Below are positions 1 through 7,270 of a stretch of 10,328 bases of DNA, piece by piece. Within the stretch, counting starts at the first letter, position 1, and every line of letters starts with the position of its first letter. Position numbers and translations under genes: made by a program. The notes under the pieces were generated by a model. The model searched no databases. It was given only the letters and a program-made list of their open reading frames with translations, and was not told the origin of the DNA. Location: positions 1-10,328 of the forward strand of contig JALZUX010000297.1 of NCBI GenBank assembly GCA_023301405.1, in the 5' to 3' direction. Origin of the DNA: Granulosicoccaceae bacterium (GTDB lineage Bacteria > Pseudomonadota > Gammaproteobacteria > Granulosicoccales > Granulosicoccaceae).

Positions 1-1211
1 GAGAATGAAGTTACCGTTAATACCGGCCCGAATACCTCGTGCTGAAAAAGATCATCTTTTTCGGTAACACCGGCAACTATAGTAGGCTCAATGTAAAAAC
101 CACCACTGTCTTGCAGGGTTTGCTTGCCACCGGTTATCACCTGCGCACCCTCAAGGCACTGCAACACACGGTTCATATGTACTTCTGAGTTTAGAGCCCC
201 TACCTGAGTACTCAAATCCAACGGATCACCAACACGCAATGCCTTAGTGAGTTCTGTGATTTTGTCTAATAGCTTGTCGTGAATGCTGCTCTGCACTAAC
301 AACCTTGAACCCGCAATACAAACCTGACCTGCATTGCGAAAGATACCACCAACCACTGCTGCGGCCGCGGCATTAAGATCGGTGCAATCATCAAAAACAA
401 TATGCGGAGACTTACCACCGAGCTCAAGATAAACGCGCTTTAAGTTTGATTGAGCCGATGCCTCAAGTAACTTACGACCAGTCGCTCCCGAGCCGGTAAA
501 TACCAGAATATCAACGTCCATCGAATGCGCCAATGCATTACCGGCAGTAATCCCGTCGCCTGTCACTATATTGAGCACCCCATCGGGCATACCGGCTTCA
601 TGGGCCAGTTCGACCATACGCAGCAACGTAAGCGACGCAGTTTCGGAAGGTTTAAGGACCACACTGTTGCCGGTAGCCAACGCGGGGGCGATCTTCCAGG
701 CACCGATCATCATCGGAAAATTCCACGGCACAATAACACCCACAACACCCACCGGCTCTTTGTGAATCAAACCGAGCGCATCCGGCGCAGTGGGGGCGAT
801 CTCGCCATAGATTTTGTCACAGCTTTCCGCATAGAAGCGCAGCGTATCTGCGGCAGACAGCGGCTCTGCCTTACAGGCCATGGCGATTTCAGTGCCGTTG
901 TCCCTGACACCCAGCACGGCAATCTCAAGCGCATGCTGCTCTATGAGGTCAGCCCATTTCAGCAGGATTTTTTTGCGCGCCTTCGGTGCCATGCCAGACC
1001 AGACACCGGCATCGAAGCTGTTTCTTGCCGCAGCAACCGCCGCGTCGACATCAATTTGCCGAGCCATCGGGATTTCAGTGAGCGTTGAACCATCCAGCGG
1101 AGAAATCACCGGCATCAACTCGTCGGCGAGTTGAGATTTGCCATCGATAATCATCGATGGCGTCGCGACCGGCTTACTGCGCAGCGCGTTAATTTGCTCC
1201 TGAGTGATCAT
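1..1211 (-). CDS. Aldehyde dehydrogenase (NAD(P)+-dependent, PuuC-like group), C-terminus cut by window edge
   Basis: Oxidises an aldehyde to the carboxylic acid with NAD(P)+, in the cytoplasm. The reverse strand reads as 403 open codons from ATG (1211-1209) to the window edge; the family is usually near 490-500 aa, so about 90 C-terminal residues are missing. Visible motifs: VPWNFP (about 161-166) and KPSE (187-190) of the cofactor site, FTGS (238-241), ELGGKSP (263-269) with the general-base Glu263, nucleophile Cys298 in the RNAGQVC context, and EVFGPV (392-397). All key residues are intact. The general pattern resembles the aldehyde dehydrogenases that act on amino-aldehydes in polyamine and GABA breakdown, but the substrate cannot be fixed from sequence. 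It is divergent from the amine-catabolism-like run starting at 1403 and shares its promoter region, so it probably consumes an aldehyde made by those enzymes (inference). No strong Shine-Dalgarno precedes the chosen ATG; the N-terminal length fits the family. Confidence 0.93.
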   Translation of the reverse strand, partial: MITQEQINALRSKPVATPSMIIDGKSQLADELMPVISPLDGSTLTEIPMARQIDVDAAVAAARNSFDAGVWSGMAPKARKKILLKWADLIEQHALEIAVLGVRDNGTEIAMACKAEPLSAADTLRFYAESCDKIYGEIAPTAPDALGLIHKEPVGVVGVIVPWNFPMMIGAWKIAPALATGNSVVLKPSETASLTLLRMVELAHEAGMPDGVLNIVTGDGITAGNALAHSMDVDILVFTGSGATGRKLLEASAQSNLKRVYLELGGKSPHIVFDDCTDLNAAAAAVVGGIFRNAGQVCIAGSRLLVQSSIHDKLLDKITELTKALRVGDPLDLSTQVGALNSEVHMNRVLQCLEGAQVITGGKQTLQDSGGFYIEPTIVAGVTEKDDLFQHEVFGPVLTVTSF

Positions 1212-1246
1212 AGAGATCTTGATTCAACCTGTAGAAAGACCAAAAT

Positions 1247-1276
1247 TTGAACACATATTTATTTCACATGTTAAAT
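1247..1276 (+). promoter_or_regulatory. Candidate promoter for the rightward operon
   Basis: TTGAAC (1247-1252) and TTAAAT (1271-1276) are 18 nt apart and both match sigma-70 boxes moderately. The -10 overlaps the palindrome. Transcription from here would give a leader of about 120 nt before the ATG at 1403. Weak matches in an AT-rich spacer are common, so this is tentative. Confidence 0.3.
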
Positions 1277-1280
1277 AAAT
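1257..1280. promoter_or_regulatory. Near-perfect 24-bp palindrome, likely operator of the divergent promoters
   Basis: Eleven of twelve base pairs are symmetric around 1268/1269: outer arms ATTTATTT (1257-1264) and AAATAAAT (1273-1280), inner palindrome ACATGT (1266-1271), one mismatched pair (1265/1272). It lies in the middle of the spacer between the divergent aldehyde dehydrogenase and UPF0261 genes and overlaps candidate promoter elements for both directions. The length and symmetry suit a dimeric repressor or activator site. No regulator gene is in the window, so its identity is unknown. The symmetry is seen directly; the operator role is inference. Confidence 0.6.
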
Positions 1281-1297
1281 GTCAGGTAAAATGTCAA
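1268..1297 (-). promoter_or_regulatory. Candidate sigma-70 promoter for the aldehyde dehydrogenase
   Basis: On the reverse strand a consensus -35 box TTGACA (1297-1292) is followed after 18 nt by TAACAT (1273-1268), a 4-of-6 match to the -10 box. The -10 falls inside the 24-bp palindrome, so binding there would block this promoter. The leader to the ATG would be roughly 50 nt. Confidence 0.4.
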
Positions 1298-1347
1298 GAC
1301 AGCAACAGACAAATAATGACCGCCACATGCGACAGAAAAAGCACACG

Positions 1348-1380
1348 TTTTAATTCATTTAACAGAATCACTAATTAAAA
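1348..1380 (+). repeat. 8-bp inverted repeat in the operon leader
   Basis: TTTTAATT (1348-1355) is matched by its exact reverse complement AATTAAAA (1373-1380) across 17 nt, just ahead of the ribosome binding site (AGGA, 1390-1393) of the UPF0261 gene. The same stretch also holds an imperfect direct repeat, TCATTTAACAG (1355-1365) and TCATTTACCAG (1381-1391). It could be a second regulator half-site pair or a weak RNA hairpin; all A/T pairing makes a stable hairpin unlikely. Confidence 0.35.
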
Positions 1381-1402
1381 TCATTTACCAGGACATTGCG
1401 AA

Positions 1403-2647
1403 ATGGCCAAAACCATACTGATTGTAGGAACTTTCGACACCAAGAACGATGAGCTGCAATACGTCAAATCAGTGATCACTGATCAGGGCGGCAAGGCACT
1501 GACGATGGATGTCAGTGTGCTGGGCGATCCTGAACTGCCAACGGACCACTCAAAGCACGATGTCGCCAGTGCAGCCTCCAGTTCAATTGATGCCGCAATC
1601 GCTTGTGAAGACGAAAACAAAGCCATGCAGATTATGGCGCAAGGCAGTTCTATACTCGCGCTGCGGCTTTATAAGGAGAATCAGTTTGACGGCGTTATTA
1701 TACTTGGCGGCACCATGGGCACCGACCTCGCCCTTGACGTCTGTCAGGTACTGCCGTTAGGTGTGCCAAAATATATTGTCTCGACAGTTTCTTTTTCACC
1801 GCTAATTCCTGCAGAAAGACTATCCCCTGATATCCAGATGATTCTCTGGGCCGGTGGTTTGTACGGTCTTAACTCTGTCTGTAAAGCTTCACTGAGCCAG
1901 GCAGCAGGCGCTGTGCTCGGTGCTGCTAATGCAGTCGAAAAACCAACCGGCAGCAAACCGGTTATTGGCATGACATCACTCGGTTCCTCATGCCTAAGAT
2001 ACATGAAGTTACTAAAACCGGCACTGGACGCGCGCGGTTATGAGACTGCTATTTTCCATGCTACCGGTATGGGTGGTATGGCATTCGAAAAAATTGCCAG
2101 TCAGGGTGGCTTTGTCTGCGTAATGGACTTTGCACTGCCTGAACTCGGCAATCTGCTTGCAGGTAGCGTTGTTAATGCCGGTAGTGATCGGCTATTAAAC
2201 GCAGGCCGCGCTGGCATACCGCAGCTGGTGGCACCCGGTTGCCTTGACCTGATAGATTTTGCAGGCTGGCAAGACATACCGGATCAATATCGTGACCGCC
2301 CCTTTCATGCGCATAATCGCTTAATAAAATCATCAGCACTAAACCACGAAGAACGCCGCGAGTCAGCCAGAGAAATTGGTAAACGATTACTGCAATCAAC
2401 AGCAGAATCAAAATCACCTGCCCACGTGATCCTACCTGCAACCGGTATAGAAGAGTGGGATAAGCCAGGTGAACCCGCTCATGACCCTGACGCACTGGCA
2501 GCCTTCAGCGATGAGTTGCGAAATACCATCAAAGCGCCGTTACAATTGACCGAAATCAATGCGCATATCAATGACCAGGCGTTTGCAGACAAAGCACTGG
2601 AGATTTTTGACCAATGGGTAGCAGACGGTGTTGTGCCACGCGCATGA
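1403..2647 (+). CDS. Tm-1-like ATP-binding domain / UPF0261 family protein
   Basis: Full-length member (414 aa) of the UPF0261 family, the bacterial relatives of the N-terminal part of tomato Tm-1. The biochemical function in bacteria is not established to my knowledge. Visible signatures are GTFDTK (9-14) right after the first hydrophobic strand, the Gly-rich GGTMGT (102-107), and FHATGMGGMAFE (218-229) in the second half. Two alpha/beta halves can be seen, the second beginning near PVIGMT (186-191). The ATG at 1403 is set by AGGA (1390-1393), nine bases upstream, and by the conserved GTFDTK start. It is first in the rightward run. Homologues often sit beside a TIM-barrel 'phosphoenolpyruvate hydrolase family' protein; none is present here, and a flavoprotein follows directly. 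No signal peptide or membrane segment, so cytoplasmic. The family call is firm; the role in catabolism is inference from neighbours. Confidence 0.93.
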   Translation: MAKTILIVGTFDTKNDELQYVKSVITDQGGKALTMDVSVLGDPELPTDHSKHDVASAASSSIDAAIACEDENKAMQIMAQGSSILALRLYKENQFDGVIILGGTMGTDLALDVCQVLPLGVPKYIVSTVSFSPLIPAERLSPDIQMILWAGGLYGLNSVCKASLSQAAGAVLGAANAVEKPTGSKPVIGMTSLGSSCLRYMKLLKPALDARGYETAIFHATGMGGMAFEKIASQGGFVCVMDFALPELGNLLAGSVVNAGSDRLLNAGRAGIPQLVAPGCLDLIDFAGWQDIPDQYRDRPFHAHNRLIKSSALNHEERRESAREIGKRLLQSTAESKSPAHVILPATGIEEWDKPGEPAHDPDALAAFSDELRNTIKAPLQLTEINAHINDQAFADKALEIFDQWVADGVVPRA

Positions 2648-2671
2648 TTGCCACCTGCTTATCAGCGGCCA

Positions 2672-4726
2672 ATGGGTAATGCGCGCTTGAACAGCGACCG
2701 CTACAACATTCTGTTCGAGCCAGTAAAGATAGGCCCGGTCACAGCACCAAACCGATTTTACGCAGCACCGCACGCTACCGGACACGGATGGAATCAACCC
2801 CATGGCGCCATCGCATTGCGCGCCATGAAAGCCGAAGGCGGCTGGGGCACTGTGGCTGTACAGATGACAGAAATTTCACCAGACACAGACATGGCCAGTC
2901 ACCCGATGGAACGCATCTGGGATGACTCCGATATACCCAGACATACTGCTCAGGTAGAAGCAATAAAACAACATGGGAGTCTCGCGGCAATTGAATTAGC
3001 ACACGGCGGTATGCGAGCGCGAAATATTAACACCGGCCTTTCTGCAATCGGCCCAAGTAATCTACCCGTACTCAGACCAGAAGTGCCCACCCAGGCACGT
3101 GAGATGAGCCTTGCAGATATCAAAGCTTTTAGAGAATCACACAAGTCTGCATGCATTCGTGCGAAGCAGGCAGGTTATGACATATTGTATGTTTATGCCG
3201 CACATGACCTTTCTATACTCAGTCACTTTTTATCTATCAGAACTAACCGACGCACTGATGCCTATGGTGGCAGCTTACAAAACAGACTGCGACTCTTTAA
3301 AGAAGTACTGCAAGACACATTAGAGATCGCTGCAGGTGAAAGCGCTGTCGCGGTACGGTTTAGCGTTGCAGAGCCAGGTGTTGCAAACGGACTAACGCAC
3401 GATGGTGAGGGTCGTGATGTGATTGAAGCACTGGCCGAACTACCAGATTTATGGGACGTAAATATATCTGGCTGGTCAAATGACAGTGCCACCGCGCGCT
3501 TCAGCGAAGAAGGCTATCAACAACCCTACACAGAGTTTGTAAAATCAGTCACGACAAAGCCTGTGGTGGGCGTTGGTCGATTCACGTCACCTGACCTGAT
3601 GGTGTCATTAATCAAGCAAGGTAAACTTGATTTAATCGGCGCGGCCAGGCCGTCTATCGCTGACCCGTTTCTGCCAACAAAAATACAGCAAGGCCGCATC
3701 GAAGATATACGGGAATGTATCGGCTGCAACATCTGTGTAAGCATGGATAGCTACGGACTGCCAATCAAATGCACTCAAAACCCGACTATCTCAGAGGAAT
3801 GGCGTCGCGGGTGGCACCCGGAAGCACCTGCCATTTCACACAAACTTCAATCACATTTGATCATCGGTGCAGGCCCGGCTGGACTCGAGTGTGCAGTCAC
3901 ACTTGCACGTGCCGGCCATAAAGTTACGCTTGCAGATGCCGCCTCCGAAGCGGGTGGCAGAGTCACTAAAGAAGCCCGCCTACCCGGCTTAAGCAGCTTC
4001 ATTCGTGTACGTGACTACCGAACGCAGCAACTAAGCACCAACCCCAATGCCGACATGTATCTTGAAAGCAAAATGACCGCAGATGAAGTATTGTCTTTTG
4101 ATGCAGATACCACCGTCATTGCAACAGGTGCAAAATGGCGGAATGATCTGGTCGGATCAACAAATTTTAATGCCCGCAATACCAAAGCAAAAATTCTCAC
4201 ACCGGACGACATCATGGCTAATGCGATGGCACAACAGCCACCGTGTAGCATAGTGGTTTATGACGACGATCATTTTTATATTGCCAGTAGCATTGCAGAG
4301 GCACTGGCCAAAGCGGGACACACCGTAGTATACGTCACAGCAATGCCGACGATCGCCACCTGGACCGACCATACTCTTGACCAACAGCGGATCATTGAGC
4401 GAATGGCAAACTTAAATATAGCGTTATATCCGAATGTTATACACAACCCTGATGACGAGTTCTGCTGCACACTAACAGGAAAGATTATTGCCATACAACA
4501 TTCAATAATGGTGTTCGTTGGCGCAAGGAGCCCTATTGCGGATTTATATAATCAGTTAGTAGAACGCTCTCCAACTGGAATACCGCAGCACCTCTACCGG
4601 ACTGGCGACTGCGTCTCACCCGGTATTATTCAAGCGGCTGTGCTATCTGGTCATTCAGTAGCACAACATATACTCAACGTTAAACAGACCCCCGCTAAGC
4701 GGGAACAGGTAGCACTACAAATTTAA
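2672..4726 (+). CDS. Trimethylamine dehydrogenase-family iron-sulfur flavoprotein (amine oxidoreductase or N-demethylase type)
   Basis: 684 aa, arranged as in trimethylamine dehydrogenase (TMADH): an N-terminal FMN TIM barrel of the old-yellow-enzyme family (about 1-335), a 4Fe-4S site Cys349-x2-Cys352-x2-Cys355-x11-Cys367, then FAD/ADP-type dinucleotide domains with GAGPAG (399-404) and ATG (484-486). Such enzymes oxidise C-N bonds and pass electrons from FMN through the cluster to an acceptor. By hand alignment with TMADH the catalytic Tyr169, His172 and Asp267 are kept (Tyr175, His178, Asp271). The flavin-linking Cys30 is Ala35, so FMN is probably not covalently bound. Of the cage residues Tyr60, Trp264 and Trp355, only Trp is kept (Met65, Trp268, Asp359). 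The substrate is therefore probably not trimethylamine. An in-frame TTG at 2648, abutting the upstream stop, would add 8 residues; ATG 2672 was chosen because the family starts a few residues before the ILFEP motif. Neither start has a clear Shine-Dalgarno, so coupling to the upstream gene is likely. Confidence 0.9.
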   Translation: MGNARLNSDRYNILFEPVKIGPVTAPNRFYAAPHATGHGWNQPHGAIALRAMKAEGGWGTVAVQMTEISPDTDMASHPMERIWDDSDIPRHTAQVEAIKQHGSLAAIELAHGGMRARNINTGLSAIGPSNLPVLRPEVPTQAREMSLADIKAFRESHKSACIRAKQAGYDILYVYAAHDLSILSHFLSIRTNRRTDAYGGSLQNRLRLFKEVLQDTLEIAAGESAVAVRFSVAEPGVANGLTHDGEGRDVIEALAELPDLWDVNISGWSNDSATARFSEEGYQQPYTEFVKSVTTKPVVGVGRFTSPDLMVSLIKQGKLDLIGAARPSIADPFLPTKIQQGRIEDIRECIGCNICVSMDSYGLPIKCTQNPTISEEWRRGWHPEAPAISHKLQSHLIIGAGPAGLECAVTLARAGHKVTLADAASEAGGRVTKEARLPGLSSFIRVRDYRTQQLSTNPNADMYLESKMTADEVLSFDADTTVIATGAKWRNDLVGSTNFNARNTKAKILTPDDIMANAMAQQPPCSIVVYDDDHFYIASSIAEALAKAGHTVVYVTAMPTIATWTDHTLDQQRIIERMANLNIALYPNVIHNPDDEFCCTLTGKIIAIQHSIMVFVGARSPIADLYNQLVERSPTGIPQHLYRTGDCVSPGIIQAAVLSGHSVAQHILNVKQTPAKREQVALQI

Positions 4727-4729
4727 CCG

Positions 4730-4750
4730 GTTAGTTTTCACCTAACTAAC
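4730..4750 (+). repeat. 7-bp perfect stem with 7-nt loop between flavoprotein and aminotransferase genes
   Basis: GTTAGTT (4730-4736) pairs exactly with AACTAAC (4744-4750) around a 7-nt loop. It starts four bases after the flavoprotein stop and ends ten bases before the weak AGG (4760-4762) of the next gene. No U-tract follows, so it is not a classic terminator. It could be an mRNA-processing or stability element inside the operon. Another short GC-rich inverted repeat, CCCGC/GCGGG, lies in the end of the preceding coding sequence (4691-4703). Confidence 0.4.
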
Positions 4751-4770
4751 TTATAGAACAGGTAATTTCA

Positions 4771-6135
4771 ATGAATATGCCAGCCAAAGATTCAAATTTT
4801 TTAAAAGAGAACAACGCCCGTCATCAGTTTCACCCGATGGCGCATCCGGCAGACAGTCTTGCCAACCCGCCAAGAATCATCACCGGTGGTAGTGGCGTCC
4901 ATATAACTGACATTGATGGCAAAGCCACAATCGATGCCGTTGGTGGACTATGGAATGTAAACCTAGGCTACTCATGCGAGCCGATAAAAGAGGCAATAAC
5001 CAAACAACTTGATGCGCTGCCGTACTACTCTACTTTTCGTGGCACCTCCAACGATGCTGTGATTCATCTATCTTACGAACTGGCAGAATTCTTCAAACCC
5101 GATGGTATGGTGCGCTCTTTCTTTACCTCCGGTGGATCAGACAGTGTAGAAACTGCATTACGACTTGCACGCCAATATCACAAAATTAAAGGTGAACATG
5201 GCCGCACCAAATTTATCAGCTTAAAAAAGGGCTATCACGGCACCCATATGGGCGGTGCATCAGTGAACGGTAACGCAAACTTCCGCACCGCCTATGAACC
5301 ACTACTGCCCGGCTGCTACCACATACCCGCGCCCTACACGTATCGCAATCCGTTCAACGAAACCGACCCTGCAAAGCTTGCCGTGCTTTGTGCCTCTGCG
5401 TTAGAAGATGAAATAGCATTCCAAGGTGCCAATACCATTGCAGCATTCATTATGGAGCCAATTCTTGGCGCAGGTGGTGTGATACCACCACATGAAAGCT
5501 TTCTGCCTATGGTGAGAAAAATCTGCGATAAGCACGGTATATTGTTAATCACCGATGAAGTGATCACCGCCTACGGTAGAACCGGTGCATGGAGTGGCGC
5601 AAGATTGTGGGGCGTTAAGCCCGATATGATGTGCACAGCCAAAGCGATTACTAACGGCTACTTCCCGTTTGGTGCATTGATGCTCTCACATGATATAGCC
5701 GACGTATTTGAAAATGATAAAACAGGTGCCGCCGCAATTGGCCACGGCTACACTTACTCGGGGCACCCTGTAGGTGCTGCTGCGGCCCTTGCGTGCCTTG
5801 AAGAAACCAAGCGCCTTGATGTAGTTACTAATGCCGCTGCCCGTGGAACCCAGTTGTTCGAGGGCGCTAAAAAACTACTCGACAAACACGAACTCATTGG
5901 TGATGTGCGCGGCGGACATGGATTAATGACAGCACTTGAGCTGGTTTCTGATCGACAAACTAAAGCACCGGTCGCTAAGGACGTACCGGTTAAGCTGCAA
6001 GAGGCCATCTATAAAAATGGCGTAATGGTGAGGGTGTCTGGCCCTAACTTGATTTTATCTCCACCTTTAATAATCAGTGAAGATCACGCCAATCAAATTA
6101 TTTCAGCAATCGATGTAGGGCTTTCATCGCTATAA
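4771..6135 (+). CDS. Class III PLP-dependent aminotransferase (omega-amino acid / amine:pyruvate type)
   Basis: Moves an amino group, usually a terminal amine of an omega-amino acid or diamine, to a 2-oxo acid such as pyruvate, using PLP. At 454 aa it is full length. Motifs in order: WNVNLGY (61-67), SGGSDSVETALRLAR (120-134) with the phosphate-binding Gly-Gly-Ser and the fold-type-I AxxLAR pattern, KKGYHGTHMG (152-161), MEP (228-230), ITDEVITAYGRTG (260-272) with Asp262 that contacts the pyridine nitrogen, and the Schiff-base Lys291 in TAKAITNGYFP. The pattern is closest to the group holding taurine-, beta-alanine- and putrescine-pyruvate aminotransferases. With the divergent aldehyde dehydrogenase it could form the common pair in which deamination of an amine yields an aldehyde that is then oxidised (inference). 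Only 44 bases separate it from the flavoprotein. A weak AGG (4760-4762) precedes the ATG; a second in-frame ATG lies at 4777. Confidence 0.93.
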   Translation: MNMPAKDSNFLKENNARHQFHPMAHPADSLANPPRIITGGSGVHITDIDGKATIDAVGGLWNVNLGYSCEPIKEAITKQLDALPYYSTFRGTSNDAVIHLSYELAEFFKPDGMVRSFFTSGGSDSVETALRLARQYHKIKGEHGRTKFISLKKGYHGTHMGGASVNGNANFRTAYEPLLPGCYHIPAPYTYRNPFNETDPAKLAVLCASALEDEIAFQGANTIAAFIMEPILGAGGVIPPHESFLPMVRKICDKHGILLITDEVITAYGRTGAWSGARLWGVKPDMMCTAKAITNGYFPFGALMLSHDIADVFENDKTGAAAIGHGYTYSGHPVGAAAALACLEETKRLDVVTNAAARGTQLFEGAKKLLDKHELIGDVRGGHGLMTALELVSDRQTKAPVAKDVPVKLQEAIYKNGVMVRVSGPNLILSPPLIISEDHANQIISAIDVGLSSL

Positions 6136-6140
6136 ATATT

Positions 6141-7028
6141 ATGACTACACAAAACACATCAGAAAATTTCGTTGCACTGCTTGGCACTAAGGGCGGGCCT
6201 GCGATTCGGCCCGGCTCTACCAATCCCACCTCAAACTTACTTACCATTGCGGGACAACAGATAGTGGTAGACTGCGGTCTAGGCGTAACACGGGGCTTGG
6301 TAAATCAAGGCATGCAGTTGCGTGATCTAAAAACCATATTTATTACCCATCTGCACTCTGATCACTATTTAGAGCTAGGGCCCCTACTACATACCGCATG
6401 GACCGCCGGGCTAAAAAACCCTGTAGTGGTTTATGGCCCCGCAGGGCTTGAGCGCTACTGGAAGCAATTTATTGTCTCTATGAGTAATGATATCGAACTA
6501 CGCTTAGCAGACGAGGGACGACCAGACCTGGCAAGCTTAGTATCATTTCAACAACTTGACGATGGCACCATACTCGAAAGCGATGGTATAAATGTTAAAG
6601 CCATGAGAAACACCCACCCGCCTCTTACAGATACATTTGCCCTGTCGTTTCAATCAGGTACAGCCCACGTCGTGTTCTCTGGTGATACCGCCTACTTGCC
6701 AACACTTGCAGAGTTTGCCAAAGGGGCAGACCTACTAATACACGAAGCCATGCTGGAAGCCGCGCTACCGGCATTATTCAAACGTATAGGCAACGGTGAT
6801 GATCGCCTTCATAAGCACTGGATGCGATCGCACACATTGGCTCAAGACGCCGGAAAAATCGCCACTACTGCCAACGTGGGTGCATTGGCTTTAAACCATC
6901 TTATCCCATCAGATGATCCCGAATATACTAACAAGCATTGGCAAGATGCTGTGCAAGACACATGGAGTGGCAAGCTTCATATCACTACAGACGGCATGAA
7001 AATTCCGTTTGGACAATCCATTTCGTGA
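6141..7028 (+). CDS. Metallo-beta-lactamase-fold hydrolase (RNase Z/arylsulfatase-like subgroup)
   Basis: 295-aa MBL-fold enzyme with a complete dinuclear metal site: H70-x-H72-x-D74-H75 (THLHSDH), His159 (NTHPP), Asp182 (SGDT) and His253 (NHLIP). The HLHSDHYLELGPLL context and the late HWMRSHT motif (226-232) are typical of the RNase Z-like branch of small-molecule hydrolases rather than of the long tRNA 3'-processing enzyme; no exosite arm is evident. In a catabolic operon it would more likely open a lactone, lactam, ester or similar intermediate than process RNA (inference). The gap to the aminotransferase stop is five bases and no Shine-Dalgarno is visible, pointing to translational coupling. 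No signal peptide, so cytoplasmic. Its stop overlaps the GTG start of the next reading frame (GTGA at 7025-7028). Confidence 0.9.
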   Translation: MTTQNTSENFVALLGTKGGPAIRPGSTNPTSNLLTIAGQQIVVDCGLGVTRGLVNQGMQLRDLKTIFITHLHSDHYLELGPLLHTAWTAGLKNPVVVYGPAGLERYWKQFIVSMSNDIELRLADEGRPDLASLVSFQQLDDGTILESDGINVKAMRNTHPPLTDTFALSFQSGTAHVVFSGDTAYLPTLAEFAKGADLLIHEAMLEAALPALFKRIGNGDDRLHKHWMRSHTLAQDAGKIATTANVGALALNHLIPSDDPEYTNKHWQDAVQDTWSGKLHITTDGMKIPFGQSIS

Positions 7029-7270
7029 GTGTCACACCTGCGCAACTACTAGCACGGTGCGCTAAGCTACCAAGGCCCAACGTATCTACTTTTTATGAAG
7101 ATCCCGTGCACCTAGTACGCGGCGCCGGGGTTTGCGTATGGGATGCAGAAGGCAACCGCTACCTTGATTGCTATAACAACGTACCCCGCGTAGGCCATTG
7201 CCACCCACATGTGGTAGCCGCCATTGCCAACCAGGCCGTACTCACCTTGTTAGGACCGGCTCATGGCTGA
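7025..7270 (+). pseudogene. Truncated class III aminotransferase / phospho-lyase, N-terminal stub only
   Basis: Reads 81 codons from GTG (7025, overlapping the hydrolase stop) to TGA (7268-7270). The text matches the N-terminus of AGXT2-like PLP enzymes: FYEDPVHLVRGAGV, then WDAEGNRYLDCYNNV, VGHCHPHVVAAI. In full enzymes this is followed, after an NQA-type helix end, by some 350 more residues including the PLP lysine. Here similarity stops near 7240-7250 and seven or so unrelated residues run to the stop. It cannot bind PLP. The relatives with this N-terminus (ethanolamine-phosphate and 5-phosphohydroxylysine phospho-lyases) work with, or are fused to, APH-fold kinases, exactly the type of gene that follows. 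An internal deletion, rather than a frameshift, is suggested because no continuation is seen in other frames before the kinase begins. Confidence 0.8.

Noticed and set aside
525..1134. Long plus-strand open frames opposite the aldehyde dehydrogenase
   Set aside because: They lie wholly antisense to a gene with all family motifs, have no recognisable domain, and reflect codon bias of the true strand.
4691..4703. GC-rich inverted repeat as a possible terminator
   Set aside because: It is inside the flavoprotein coding sequence, the stem is five to six pairs with almost no loop, and no U-tract follows.
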